The notes beneath the pieces are model-generated. The model searched no databases. It was given only the letters and a program-made list of their open reading frames with translations, and had not been told where the DNA came from. Below are positions 52,500 through 64,000 of a stretch of DNA of 64,000 nt, in pieces. The stretch is from Dermanyssus gallinae (Eukaryota > Arthropoda > Arachnida > Mesostigmata > Dermanyssidae). Made by a program: the position numbers and the translations under genes. The stretch is from contig QVRM01006801.1 of assembly GCA_003439945.1 (NCBI GenBank), positions 103,501-167,500 of the forward strand, written 5' to 3'. Positions within the stretch are counted from its first letter, which is position 1. Each line of letters begins with the position of its first letter.

Positions 52500-55123
52500 C
52501 CTTTTCTGCTAGACGCTTATAAAGTATGTTCGTTTCGTTGCTGATAACCAAGTGACTCAAGGACAATGTACGGTTACGGTACAAGCAGGAACGCATGTAC
52601 ATCGTGATAAGGCATCTGGATGAACGTATGTTCGACCAAATATCGATTCAATGTGACTCCAAGCATGTTAAGCCTTCTAAGAGTTTATGTTTGTCGACTC
52701 TTCTTCACGAGTTCTAGAGCAGAGACCATTGGGCTGTAACGTGGCGAATCGATTATCACAGATGCAGCCTCAAAAATAAAATCTCCATGGCGAGGGATGT
52801 ATTTGTTTATATCTAGGACGAATAATACATAATGACATAACAAAAACACGAGAAGAAATAAAACAAACTTGAAGATTCAGTTGCCTGTGGTATTCGTTGT
52901 GTGACAAACATATGTTTACTTACCTTGCCTTCTATTAGCATTGCCCAATATTGTACCATTCCGATTGGCTAGGTATAAATTGATTGGTACAGCGTAAAAC
53001 AGCGTGTGTTGAGCTGGACCTTAAAAGAGGTTTTGAGGAAACTACCTCAAATGCGCAGTCAATATTTTTTAAAGATGCAAGAATATCTGGCGCATTAGGG
53101 CCTCAGACGACAATTTATCACATTGTACATAGCGCCTTTTTTGTGAACAAGGGCAATAATACAATATACAAAAACTTAGCGATATCCTATTATTGTTATT
53201 ATATGTCATCGCAAATACAAGCATCAAGAGATACGCTTGAAGATAATCCAGAGTATGTTTTCTGGTATATAGCTAAATTTTTGTTTTAAACAGGCCTTCC
53301 AAATGTAAAAAATGTCGAAAATTTGCCTGGTTAGAAAATCAGCTTCTCTGGCGTAAGTAAATCTCTACACGGATCTAAGTTTAGAGTTCAACTCGGACCG
53401 TAAGTGACCAATCCAGCTTAAGCAGTTTAAAATCCCAGACGGAGACTGTACTAGCAGAATTGGAATTTCATCAAACATTGAGAACACTTTTAGTTTTTGA
53501 TCGAACACATCAGTATCCACCAGGTAGGTTGGTTTTTATTTTGGCCACCTTGTGCGCGTTTTTGTCAGCAATGTTCAACATGCAGGCACCATGAAAAGCT
53601 CTCACAATCAAGATGAAGATATGAAGTGCTTGCTAAACATTATCAGACCAAAGCATCACGTTCAGCACTGTCAAATCGGTTTCAATTTTTGATCGATTTT
53701 GTGTATAAGCTTTTGCTTTTATAACTAAGGGGTACATGACCATATTTTTGACAACTGAAAAGAGCTTAACGCAGTCGAAAATGGGTACTCGGATCTTAAA
53801 GTCGCTAGCAAATGTCACAAGTTGGATCGTATCTTTTAACCGTTGGACCGTACCTGCTAAGGCTTCCTTGATAGCATAAACTGTAGGGTTGGGCTGCATA
53901 GTTTTGCTGACGGCGCATTTCGGTATTAAGATGTAGTTTAAAAGCGAAGAGTACATACATAAAGCAGCACTTGATATATTTGTACATTAACAAGTACAGC
54001 GACTCAATAATTAATTTTAGGACGTATAAACTTGTAAATAGCTAACGTCGTCATTCTATTCAACGGGTTGCACACTAATCATTCAAACAAATACTGATAA
54101 AGTATAGAAGTTATTAAAGCCCTAATGAAAAAAAAAACATTGAGGTTGCTAGACGGTCCAAGTGACTCTCTAGTCTTAACAGTCGAATCAATTTATTTGT
54201 GAACAGCTAAATAAAAAGAACAGAATCCGAGAATAATATGAAATCACACCAGAATGGCCAGGAAGCTGCGCATGTTAGTGTCATCTTTATTTGAAACAGC
54301 TTTAAATCGGTAAGTATTTTAAATTTGTTACGCTGACACAAATCGTCGGAAATTGTTTAGCATGATGAGTACAAACTAATAGATTTTTAGGACTTTGGAT
54401 ATCAACATATATATATATATATATAATCAGATAGCACAATTTGCGTAGTTTGAGCTATAGCTGAGGCCCACCGGCCTGGCCTATATGCTAACGTGTGCAC
54501 ATAGTGTCACACCAATTGAATTATTGTATTAAGTAACCTATCTATCTGTTTTACAGGGCTACACTTATTTACACAGATCATATTTAACATATGACATCGC
54601 ACGTAAAACACAGTTATACGCCTGCCTCCAGATGTCTCGCCGTTTGCGCGGCAGCAACTCCAAAAAAAATACAGCGAAGCAGGTATGCGAGTATCCTTGT
54701 AAAGAAATAAAGCCTTAAAATGACTAAAATATCGTGACCTTGTCAAGAGTCAGTCACTGTCTACCATGTAAGTATTGTTCGTGAGTTATCCAGACGTATC
54801 GGCGAGATTTAAGAAGTCGACGCCGACAATGTCGTGAACCTTGTAGGGCAAGTCTCAGAATTTCTCAGGTCACCAAGGTTTGGTATTGATCTAGCTTCTC
54901 GTGACACTATACTCTTACTGCTGTTCTTGATAGTCAAATTAAAAACTGCGTCTGCTCAAAACTAGTCATCGCATCACTGAAATTCATTTCTCTTGTAAAA
55001 GTAAGTACCATATATAAGCTGGAACAGCTAAGGCTAAGGCATGATGAAGCGTACCTTCTTTGTATCCAAAAGGCTGTCACGCTATTTCGAAATATCCTGG
55101 TCAGGCATATATATGTATACATA
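52500..55123. other. No gene recognised
   Basis: A 107-codon minus-strand frame (53956-53633) with a mixed, protein-like composition has no known motif. The segment at 54950-55100 reads LEQLRLRHDEAYLLCIQ on the plus strand, which might be a LINE thumb-region scrap; too short to be sure. Confidence 0.4.
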
Positions 55124-55223
55124 TAACTATATATATATATATATATATATATGTAATATATATAGATATATATATATATGTATAGATATATCTATATATA
55201 TATCTATATATATATATATATAC

Positions 55224-55254
<31 letters not shown>

Positions 55255-55260
55255 TATGTA
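55124..55260. repeat. (AT)n tract
   Basis: Interrupted AT dinucleotides that pass directly into a pyrimidine-rich block on the right. Confidence 0.95.
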
Positions 55261-55269
55261 TAAGCTATA

Positions 55270-55427
55270 TCTAGATATATCTCTCTCTCTCTCTATCCAT
55301 ATATATTATCTAATATCTGCTATCTACTATCTCATACACCTACATATCTCTCGCTCTCTCTATCTCCCTATCCTCTGTCCTCGCTCTCTGCCTCTCTATC
55401 TCTCTTCTCTCTTCTCCCCCTCTCTGA

Positions 55428-55460
<33 letters not shown>

Positions 55461-55620
55461 GTATTCTCTCTCTCTCCTATCTCTATCCTCTATCCTCTGT
55501 CCTCTCTCCTCTCTCCTCTCTCTCCTCTCTCTTCTCATCTCTATGTTCTCTCTCTCTCTCTGTCTCGCTCTCTCTATATCTCTCTCTTCTTACCTCTATG
55601 TATATATTTATATCTCTATA
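55270..55620. repeat. Polypyrimidine (CT-rich) tract, about 350 bp
   Basis: The plus strand is almost all C and T, made of (CT)n, (CTCTAT)n and CCTCTCT words. It lies just downstream of the stop codon of DRAM-like copy A, which reads the purine strand. It could form triplex DNA or affect 3' end formation; no direct evidence. Confidence 0.9.
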
Positions 55621-55985
55621 TATGCCCTCTCAGCGACCAGAGACCAAGCATTTCAATCTCATCCGGTTACGACGACGTTTCCAGGAGATCAGCTAGGGTA
55701 GTTTGAGGCTGGCAACCGCAATGCGTTGCCTGACGGCAGGTTGCTCAGGGAGGAGTCTTTTTTTACGGCCGGCGTGGGCAGCAACCAGGCTGCCGTGCAC
55801 ATGGCTGCCGTGAGTGAGTGAGTGTTTGTCGATCCGTCACGAGACGTTAATGAGTTCAATGTCGGCGGAAAAAGACGAAACTCCGAGATTAGCCGGTCGT
55901 CCGATATCGTTGAGGATGATGAGGATGAGACAGGTAGGGCGGAAGATGAAAGCCGGCTGATGCTGACGACAGGGTCGTCTGCCAA

Positions 55986-58899
55986 CTATTGATAGTCGAC
56001 AACGAGCGTCACCTTGGTTCGGCCAAACGCGGGGATAAAGGTGGCAACGAAGCACATGAACATGATCACGATAAGCCACTCGCCGAATGCGCTCACCTCA
56101 ACGCCGGGCGGGTAGATGCGGCCGTGGTCGGGCGACGGCTTCATCTGCTCAAACATGGGTATAGGGGGCAGGGCGACAAGAACTTCATTGTGTTGACCGA
56201 CCAACGTCCAGCGACCGGAGAGCAGGGGTGCCAGGTTAGCGACAAGAACAAACCAAAAAGAAAAGAAAACGCCGACGTTACGAATAGGGGATTGATTGCG
56301 TAAAATGACATATTGCACCCTCGCGTACATGCTGTGACCTGAAACTGATGATTGCCCCCTGTGTGTCGAGCTGTGATCCTCAACCGATTGCCCCAACGAC
56401 TGATTTGCACGAATGCGAGGATTCTGCTGCCGATAATGTTGTTGGTACCATTCGTTTAAACGTGGTCCACTTGCATGACAAGCGTGCCGAGCTAAGTGCC
56501 CTAAATGCACCAATAATGGCAGGCATAAACGAACCCAAATGATGAGAAGTGTGTCTGTGTCGAGGACGCGCCGAGTGGCGAACCGACGAGATACCGAGAC
56601 AGTTTGGTACCCGGGTAAATTTAGTAGCTCACCGAATGAATTTGTATGCATCATCATCGTCGTCTTTCCGGAACGTAACCGCGCCTACCTTCGCGTTTTG
56701 TTTCTGCATGCATCACGTCAATGCACCGGAGGGCCGGGCATGTTGATATATCTAGGGTTTCTAAACGCCCGTAGGAGACAGACGATAATCACCTCCTAAA
56801 AAAATGTTTTTGTTTCTGCATGCATACATAAAGTCCGTGCATTAACACTTGTAACGTCGTCCACGTCCTTCTCCATCTCCTTCTCCTCCTCTCCCTAATC
56901 TCCCACATTGTAACAAAACACGAACACAGGCGGGCTCATGCATACGTGAGAATTCGAATCAAGTGTACGTGCATGTCAGTTTGGTGAGCACTTACCGAGG
57001 AAGCCGCCGAGCAGGCTACCCGCCATCACGACGAAACGCGTAATGAAAATTAAGTTTAACCAATTCGGTTTCTGGATGAGGTACGTCGTAAACGTGAGAA
57101 TCACCATCATCGCGATGCCCGACACGAAGAACAGGACCGCCCCGATCATATGCGGAATCAACACGACCGTAGCCCAGCCTCCATCCCGTCGCAGGTGACC
57201 TGAGTGGAAGAAATGGAAGACTCGCACGTTATCGAAACAAACCTGTCTGTTCGTAGTCTTGGTAGTAGTAAGAGGCGGGCAGACAACGATCCCGTTGTTA
57301 TCTTATTGGGTTGTTATTATTTGTTGTTGTTGTTGTTGTCGTTGCTGTTGGCACTCTTAATTTTGTAGTTCTAAGTTTTATCATTTTGATGTTTAGGTGT
57401 AGTCGTTTTTATATTGTACTACTAGTTTATGTCGTACTGTTTTGTTGAAATTATCATTTGTTATTGTTCTCGTTGTTATTGTCATTGCTGTATCCGTTGT
57501 CGTTGTGTTTTGCCGCTGTTGCTGTGTTGATGCTCGTATGTCGCCACTGTTGTAAGAGGAAAGTTACCTATGTCATCAAACTAACGATTTGTCTCTTAGA
57601 ATAATCCTGCGTTTGTGTTTTGCTAATTATAACACATTTAATGTTTGTGTTTATAATTTTCTGCCTCAAAATGTATCTGCTGCACATCAGAATCGCCACG
57701 AGTCCGCACGCACGAAAATGAAAAGATGTGGTCTGTCTCTTTTGTTTACCTGTCGGGTTGGTAGCTACACCGAAGAGCCCGATACTCATCAGGAACCCTG
57801 TGACGACGAGAACCTTGCCAAGAGAAGTAACCAGCTTGCAGTCTTTGACGTTCTGGGCTTCCAGTATCAGGTAGCATAGGTAGATGCCAATGCAAACTAG
57901 AAAAACACAAATAGTTACACACATATTTTTATGTCGATCTGTACGGCAGGACGTCCAACAATAGAATGCAGACTAGGATTAACGAAAACTTCAGCGTAAC
58001 ACATGCATGGCTAAGGTCGACTGAACACGGAGACCTGAAGGGTGTTAAGTCCCTCTGTAATCACAACCAAAAAATCGGACTGCGTAAAAATTCTGCTCGG
58101 TGGGTGCCTTGTAATCTGCCATAGGACAAAAAAAGAGGCGCGACCCGTTCTGGCTGGAGAATTTTCGAAAACAATTCGACGAGGACCGATTTATGCTGTT
58201 CTTGAGACTCGTCACAGGTAACAAGACTTGGGTGCATTTTTATAGCCCTACACTCGTCGGTGTACTCGAGTAGTACACCGAGTGCATCTGTCGACTGTGC
58301 TCTCAGGTGTGTACGAAGTTTCATGCGTCTGCCTGTCTGCCTGTATAACAACTGTATAATTGTATAGTCTGTATTATTAATAATCTGTATAATGTTATAT
58401 GCATACTCAGTATGAGTGCAATGAATATGATGATTATTGCCCTGCACTCAAGTACCAAAGCTCGCAGCAGTCAGGCGTTGGAGGGTCCTCACCCACAAAA
58501 GTGAAACTTAAACGGTCAGCTGACAGGGTATTGGTCGACATCATCTTCTCCAGACGTGAAATTGTAGCAATGATTGAACGAGAAAAAGGTGTTACAGTGA
58601 CGAGCGATTGGTGTACTGCAGACCGGCCTACCAAAATGAAGCACACTGAGTTTTTTCTCATCGCATTTGGAGTCACGCTGGTATCTTCACACAGCATATT
58701 CACCCAACCACCTCGACTAGATTTCTGCTTTTTTCCGAGAAATAAAAACTCATTGAGAAGTAGACGATTCGTTTCACGCAAATTGGTGCTTGAAGCCATA
58801 GAGATGGAACTAGAAAACACGGGGTCCACGATTTATATAGAGGTTTGCTTCGATGCGTGCATCCACCGAACCAAAAAATATATATATAATTTAATGAAC

Positions 58900-58961
<62 letters not shown>

Positions 58962-61900
58962 TATAAAATATTAAATAAATATGAAAATATATAAAATAAG
59001 GACTCCATCCGGAATAACCCATCTCCAGAAATATCGTAGTAGTTAAGATAAAGTAGAAAAAGGTGTAGAGTGCACATCCGCAGTCCAGAACTCAATGCAA
59101 ACGAAAAGAAGATGCGTTGGGGTCGACGGCAGGTAAATAGCTGGCCTAAACAGTGAATGAAATGCTGATCGGGTATGTCACCGATCGGCGATCTACATTC
59201 AAAAAGACAACATCATTGTTGATTTTACAAATAAGTGAGTTAATCAGCTGCGAGTGGGCTCGAGTTAGAATTAACTCTACCTCTGGCATATTAGATATTT
59301 TTTCAGTATACGAACCTCCGAATAGAGATGCGTCTAATATTGATAAATTCTTAGACAATTATCTCTATGAAATTTGTATGGACGGTAGTGGGAGTACTAA
59401 TATACTCGTACTAGATGACATGCACATAAACATCGATCAGGGGATCAAGATTGTCAATATTGCCCGTTATCTTGTAATGTACCTAGACAGGGGGCTACAG
59501 GGCACACCCCACATACGTCTTGTAGCAGAAAAGGGTACTACGGTCTCACGCAAGATAGCCCGGCTGATGCCAAACAACTATGGAGGGAGTCAAGAAAGCG
59601 CCTTATTATGTCGGTGGCTGCGTCCATAGTTTTATTTGCAGCCCCGGTATGGCCGTCAACTATCCACAGCCGACAACAGCCCTACCTAGGGCTGACGATG
59701 GCACCCTTGAAACGATCATACAGCTTATAATTAAGTCACGCGACGACCGGACCAGCATTGCTCGCACCATGGAGAACATCTTGCGCCCCAAGGAGAAGAA
59801 AAGCCGTTACTGCATGACGTCATCCCGCGAGGCATCCCGGGATAGCTAAATTCTTAAACTACTCTCCCCCTTCGATCGTTTGAAGTTATGCTTATGCAGT
59901 TCCCGATCGGTTGCGGGGATTAGGACATGACTGGTTTTTAGTCGGTTGGAACCTCACACTACCGGCCCACACTTGCAGACGAGTTCCCTGCGGTGGTGTC
60001 CGCGTGTGGGTACCGCATTTTCCAGTTAGTCCTTAAAAAAATGCACATAACATTCTAGCAGGCAGTGCATATGCAGGCAAATATTTGTATTTAACGGCGC
60101 CCCAATGGCATGCGTTAAGTTGTACGGGTATTATAAGAATAGAATTGGGTACAGCTATCGATCATATCTGCCGCAGTTCTTCAAACATGAATAACTATGA
60201 AATAAATGTATAAACAGACCCGATAATACTCCCCTGGCAATCTCTATCTCAGGAACATCCAGATTAAAAGTTAATAATATCAGTGCAAAAACTATATATA
60301 GTGCCACACCTTCTCACCTGTTTAGATGCGTATTAGGGTTATATTATGTATAAGGTTAATCTGGTGGTGAATACAAAACCAAACTCAAACAACAGAGGTG
60401 TTTCAGTTCGCCAAATATACTAAAAAAGCATGCGTATTTTTATGAACTCCCCAACACAATTAAAATAAAAATAAACACAAATAAAATAATAAATCAAATG
60501 ACAACCGCTATGTATCATAACCCGTCTGGACAAGACGGTCCTGTTTGGAATAAATAAAAATGTAATATACAAGTGGCTGTGGCTCCATTTCCAGCGCAAC
60601 TTCCCGTGATGCGAGCGAATATATATTATGTGGCAACGAATTCCTATTGTAATATTATTGTGGTCCACTTGAGGACCGTTAAAACTTACTGCGTAACTTA
60701 TAGGTGACTGCGCATATATATATATATATATATATAAACTTTTAACGTGACATTATGCTGAAGCACCTGTCACTATACATTAGAAGTGCTGGCAAACGTG
60801 GTAAATGCAAAGGACATGCCCAAGTTGAATGCCAATATTGCACGTTTGGTTTCCAGTCATCTTTTGCTCAGGAACTGTACGACATACACTCTTGGGGCTG
60901 GTATGTACACTACACAGTGCAAGAGTCTTTATCACAGGCATAAAAATCACTTTTTGTTTCGCGTTACTGTGTTATAAAACAATGTTTGAAATGAAAGAGA
61001 GAAGTATTGTAACAACTACTATCAATAATGATTATTATAAACATCTGCATTATAGTATAGAAATTTTGCGTGAAATACACTAGTTTTCTCATGAATGTTT
61101 GTATATATATACATATATCTGGAAATAATCCATATAGATCGTTTAGCTAATGGTCAACCTATGTCTGCCCAAAGCGAGACAGCGTATACGGACACTCGCG
61201 GACTTAACAACAGCGCAGCCACCATTTAGTAACGCTAACCTTTGGATGTTCGATATATTGGACTGTGGATATGTCTATTGCTTAGCTAATCGAGGCAACG
61301 CAATTACGTGTCACAGTCTCCAGTACAGAGCGCTAGAACGTGACGTATAGGACGACGCACGAAACGAGGTTCGATGTTGTACTCACACATGAGGCCGACA
61401 AGCGTCATGCCCATAGAAAATATGGCGCTCTGCGGAGGGTCGCCGCCCGCGTCTGATATAAACGGCAGCCACGCTGGAACATCGCCCTTGTAGACGGCCA
61501 CCAAATACGGAGTGACAATGGACACTGTCCCCACCGACAGGCCCAGCCACGGAAGGCAGTGAAGGTTTTGTAGTACGACCCATCTCGCCGATACGATCGG
61601 TTGTTGTACAGCGGCTTCGCCAATGTGACGGTTCGCCGTCGTCGGCAAGCTCGTAGTTGAAGAAGTAGTGCTGGTGGTGCTGGTAGATAACGGTGAAGAC
61701 ATCCCACTAATGGAAGAGAGCAATATCATAAACCACCAAAATAAGTTCATTGCCAATTCTTGCAGAATCTATTTATCTGAGTATCTTCCATACAACTAGT
61801 CAGACGCTAGTAAGCTCGGTCATGGTGTTGCCTTTAACATTGTGTTATCCCACGCGCAAAGCTAGTCAAGTATATATCTTTCCATCTATCGATTGAATGT

Positions 61901-63377
61901 AAACTAGAGTACGGGTCACGTTGATATTACTGCGATATCCTCCATAATTGGTTCCAACAGCGAACACAAGACTTGATAATATGCCTCTTTTATAATATGC
62001 CCTTTCATGAGTTTAGTTTATGTTCAGATTATTGTATTTTTTTTTATTCTAGTCTCTAAAACTACCGGCAGCTTATTTTGCGCAAGCGTCGAGCGACGCC
62101 GTTGAATCTGTGTCATTATACATCCGCCGCAAACCCATGTAGCACTTAGGACTAGCCGCCTGCGCTCGAGTGCAAATACTTCTTCCTTCACCTTCTCTTA
62201 GTTGCGCCATTATTGACAGCGTAGAGACAGTTTGTTAGAGTTTCTTGAATGATCCACCTTCCCAGTAACACGTTGTACTTGTAGTCCATATCGGACTAAG
62301 TGTATGGGTCACACCTGCATGTCCAAAGTGATCCGGTAAAATAACAAGGTTTGTATGTTGACGAGTTCATCTCAAAATAGATATATCCATTTCATTACAA
62401 TTAAAACGATAGGGAATGAGTATTTATATGTGTTTACATTTAAATCAATTAAATACTTATTGTAAAGTGTGTTCGACAGATAACCAATTGATGAATTCAT
62501 TTAGGCATGCATTATGCCAAGGTGTTAGTTACGAATCTGTTCCGTGACTGCGGTGTTATTATACACACTGGCTATATACACATGCATACACGTTCCTAAC
62601 GTTTAAATCGCAAGCCAAATCATCAAGACAATATAAAACCACCAAAGTTTGTAATTAATTGGAAAAATGTATGTTCTCCCTTGTATGGTTAGAGGTGGCT
62701 GCTTTGATGCAGAACATATTACTCACGCCCGTTCATTCTGACAGAAAAAGCACATCACTTCGAAATAATTTGGTTCTTAAACAAATGATGGAGCAAAGTT
62801 ATTCGACTCAAGCTGTTTACAAACTGTAACATACATATTCGGTTCAGACGGGTTGAACATATATAGTATTCTGCATCTAAATCGGACAGATAAACCTAGG
62901 ACTATTTTGCAGATGTCAATAAACCTTCTTAAACATGAAAAGGCTTTTTAGTGTGTACGTATTCTCGCTCGCATTTCTTTGTTTTGAATTTGTGTTGTGT
63001 TTTGAATTTTGCCCTGCTGGGTTCAATGAAGGTCATAGACAGAGAGTAGTTACAGTTGTAAAGATACCATAACCTTGATGACACCACAATTTGCCGTGCC
63101 TTCTATCTATCCGTAGCGTGAACTATCGTAGAAGCTAAGTGAACAATAATGCACCATTATGCGCCACCATGCGCCAGCTAAAGGAATTTGTTCTCAGTAC
63201 TTACTTTAGTAGTGTTGTCAACAAACAAAAATGATAGTTTACGTGCTCTTAGGCAAATACGTGTACGGATTAGACACAAAATGAATGTTCATACCCATTA
63301 GCGTCACCGTCAGCGTCCACAGCAATTGGCGATCCCTTTCGGAAACGTATGAAGTCTTCGGCTTCTTTCGGCGTCAT
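55986..63377 (-). CDS. DRAM-like (Frag1/DRAM/Sfk1 family) membrane protein, copy A, five-exon model
   Basis: Spliced gene. Exons: 63295-63377 (predicted first exon), 61387-61706, 57750-57896, 56996-57199 and 55986-56182 (stop TAG). The model gives 951 nt, 316 residues. Residues 1-29 come mainly from the small first exon (starts MTPKEAEDF); residues 31-51 are Ser/Thr-rich; the first helix is about 79-100, ISDAGGDPP is 111-119, and further helices are about 120-143, 158-178, 195-217 and 228-250; the last begins at GEW (285-287). Human DRAM proteins are about 240-270 residues, so this one has an N-terminal extension. Donors are GTATGA, GTGAGT, GTAAAC and GTAAGT; acceptors are CCATTAG, TTTCTAG, CACTCAG and ATGAAG. 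The last three exons are certain by comparison with copy B. The first exon rests on phase agreement and a good start context only; alternatives are ATG at 61702 or 61756 with no upstream exon. Likely role: an endomembrane protein in autophagy, by family. Confidence 0.82.
56705..56770 (-). repeat. SINE family 1, short fragment in intron 3 of DRAM-like copy A
   Basis: Only the body block gtcaatgcaccggagggccg ... atctagggtttc is present, in the same orientation as 3530-3590. No tRNA-like head. Confidence 0.5.
58434..58970. other. Region with long open frames on both strands, identity unclear
   Basis: The plus strand is open for 191 codons (58399-58974) and the minus strand for 131 (58829-58434). 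The plus-strand product has EKGVTVTSDWCTADRP, which loosely resembles the TxDxWT region of hAT transposases. The minus-strand product has ISRLEKMMSTNTLS and RLSFTFVGED, which loosely resembles the start of a HECT domain. Both cannot be right, and neither match is strong. It lies in intron 1 of DRAM-like copy A. Most likely a relic of a mobile element or processed gene. Confidence 0.3.
58900..58980. repeat. (AT)n microsatellite in intron 1 of DRAM-like copy A
   Basis: About 60 bp of pure AT followed by ATAAAT-type sequence; it ends the open frame at 58399-58974. Confidence 0.95.
59150..60038 (+). mobile_element. R1-like LINE relic with large internal deletion, in intron 1 of DRAM-like copy A
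   Basis: One open frame (59153-59629) joins an endonuclease-like piece (IFSVYEPPNRDASN ... ILVLDDMHIN) straight to the post-RT block (RYLVMYLDRGLQGTPHIRL, equivalent to KYLGVILDRALTGTPHVRY in the intact copy), so the whole RT core has been deleted in frame. A C-terminal piece and the 3' UTR hairpin (ttagtcggttggaac, cacactacc) follow, then a short A-run. It is antisense to the host gene. Confidence 0.72.
60039..61380. other. Intron 1 of DRAM-like copy A, nothing else recognised
   Basis: AT-rich intronic sequence with one (AT)n tract at 60714-60735. The donor GTGAGT of this intron is at 61381-61386. Confidence 0.55.
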
Positions 63378-64000
63378 TGTTGCTGTTGTTGTTGTTGCCG
63401 CGGCGATGTGACGCAGGGCGATGATCAGGCTGCCGAGGTGATCGTGGTTTCGAATTCGCGTGCTACTGCGACCCGCTTCTACTCTTGCAAGCTGCATTCG
63501 ACGAAGAACGGATGGCAGAAAGCGAACAACAAAAAGAAAGAGTCATCATCCTCCATCATTCATGGTGCTCTTGTTTCTCTTCCTCTCTCTAGGACTCTAA
63601 AGACGATACCTTTCTAGCTTTCATACATTTGCATGCACGCTGCGTCTTGTCTCTAGTTTACGTCCCTTCATGTACGCCGAGTATAGACGAGTGTATAGCA
63701 AACAACCCAAACTCGACTCAGCTCACACATCTCGCGCGTGTTCACGTAATGCCCGGCTAATGACACCGCACGATTCGCCTTATCAGACGCGATACACGAG
63801 AAGCTCCCGCCCTTCCCCCACAACGCATATATACTCACCTCAGACAATTTACACACACATAAAACTCCACACGTCACAAATAAAAATGTGGCACACATCT
63901 AAGCAAACAATTCTCACGTCCGAACGAACACAATTCGTCTCCACACCCCAGTCTACTGGAGGAGTCTAACCTCGTCCTTTACTTCTATCTTACTTCATAC
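63378..64000. other. Upstream region of DRAM-like copy A
   Basis: Directly before the predicted ATG at 63377 the minus strand has a CAA-rich leader and a further open frame up to an ATG at 63497, so translation could also begin there. Beyond this lies CA/CT-rich sequence. No TATA box was recognised at a fixed distance. Confidence 0.35.

Noticed and set aside
55178..55696. 172-codon Ser/Leu-rich ORF
   Set aside because: Translation of the CT-rich tract; no start context or domain.

Overview
This is a window of a eukaryotic nuclear genome, most likely an arthropod. The grounds are spliced genes with GT-AG introns, initiator tRNA genes with oligo-T terminators, a mariner transposon, R1-type and CR1/Jockey-type LINEs, tRNA-derived SINEs and very many (AT)n and (AAT)n microsatellites. 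A chelicerate such as a mite would fit, but the sequence does not fix the taxon. Nothing bacterial (operons, Shine-Dalgarno sites, CRISPR) was seen.

The clear host protein genes are two paralogues of the Frag1/DRAM/Sfk1 six-membrane-pass family (DRAM-like autophagy modulators), both on the minus strand. Copy B occupies about 9.7-17.4 kb and copy A about 56.0-63.4 kb. Their last three coding exons have the same lengths (147, 204 and 197 nt), the same phase-1 introns and clearly related proteins, so they are an old tandem duplication, now about 38.6 kb apart.

The rest is mostly mobile DNA. From left to right: a decayed LINE of a lineage I call LINE2, carrying a 151-bp R1-like insertion (1-1.1 kb); a mariner relic cut by a SINE (1.9-2.4 kb); a SINE with a perfect 13-bp target duplication (3.4-3.8 kb); a pol-less LTR retrotransposon containing another SINE (4.3-6.2 kb); an R1-like relic ending in a tRNA-iMet pseudogene (6.6-7.3 kb); copy B with a foldback element and LINE pieces in its introns; a LINE relic at 19.4-20.6 kb; a quiet stretch at 22.8-33.5 kb containing a GC-richer trinucleotide-repeat patch at 26.6-27.9 kb; a foldback element next to an almost complete mariner with a catalytic-residue mutation (34.8-37.1 kb); LINE2 relics (38.0-39.9 kb); an R1-like LINE with an intact 989-codon ORF2, inserted antisense into a CR1-like LINE (41.4-47.2 kb); a cluster of three initiator tRNA-Met genes in duplicated units (47.3-52.5 kb, with a fourth gene at 34.35 kb); then copy A with a degraded R1-like LINE in its first large intron.

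The mobile elements can be ordered by nesting: the R1-like LINE lies inside the CR1-like LINE, a SINE inside the LTR element, an R1-like scrap inside LINE2, and a SINE next to a broken mariner. The only items likely to be expressed as host functions are the two DRAM-like genes and the four tRNA-iMet genes. The long foldback elements, one of them inside an intron of copy B, could give hairpin RNA if transcribed.
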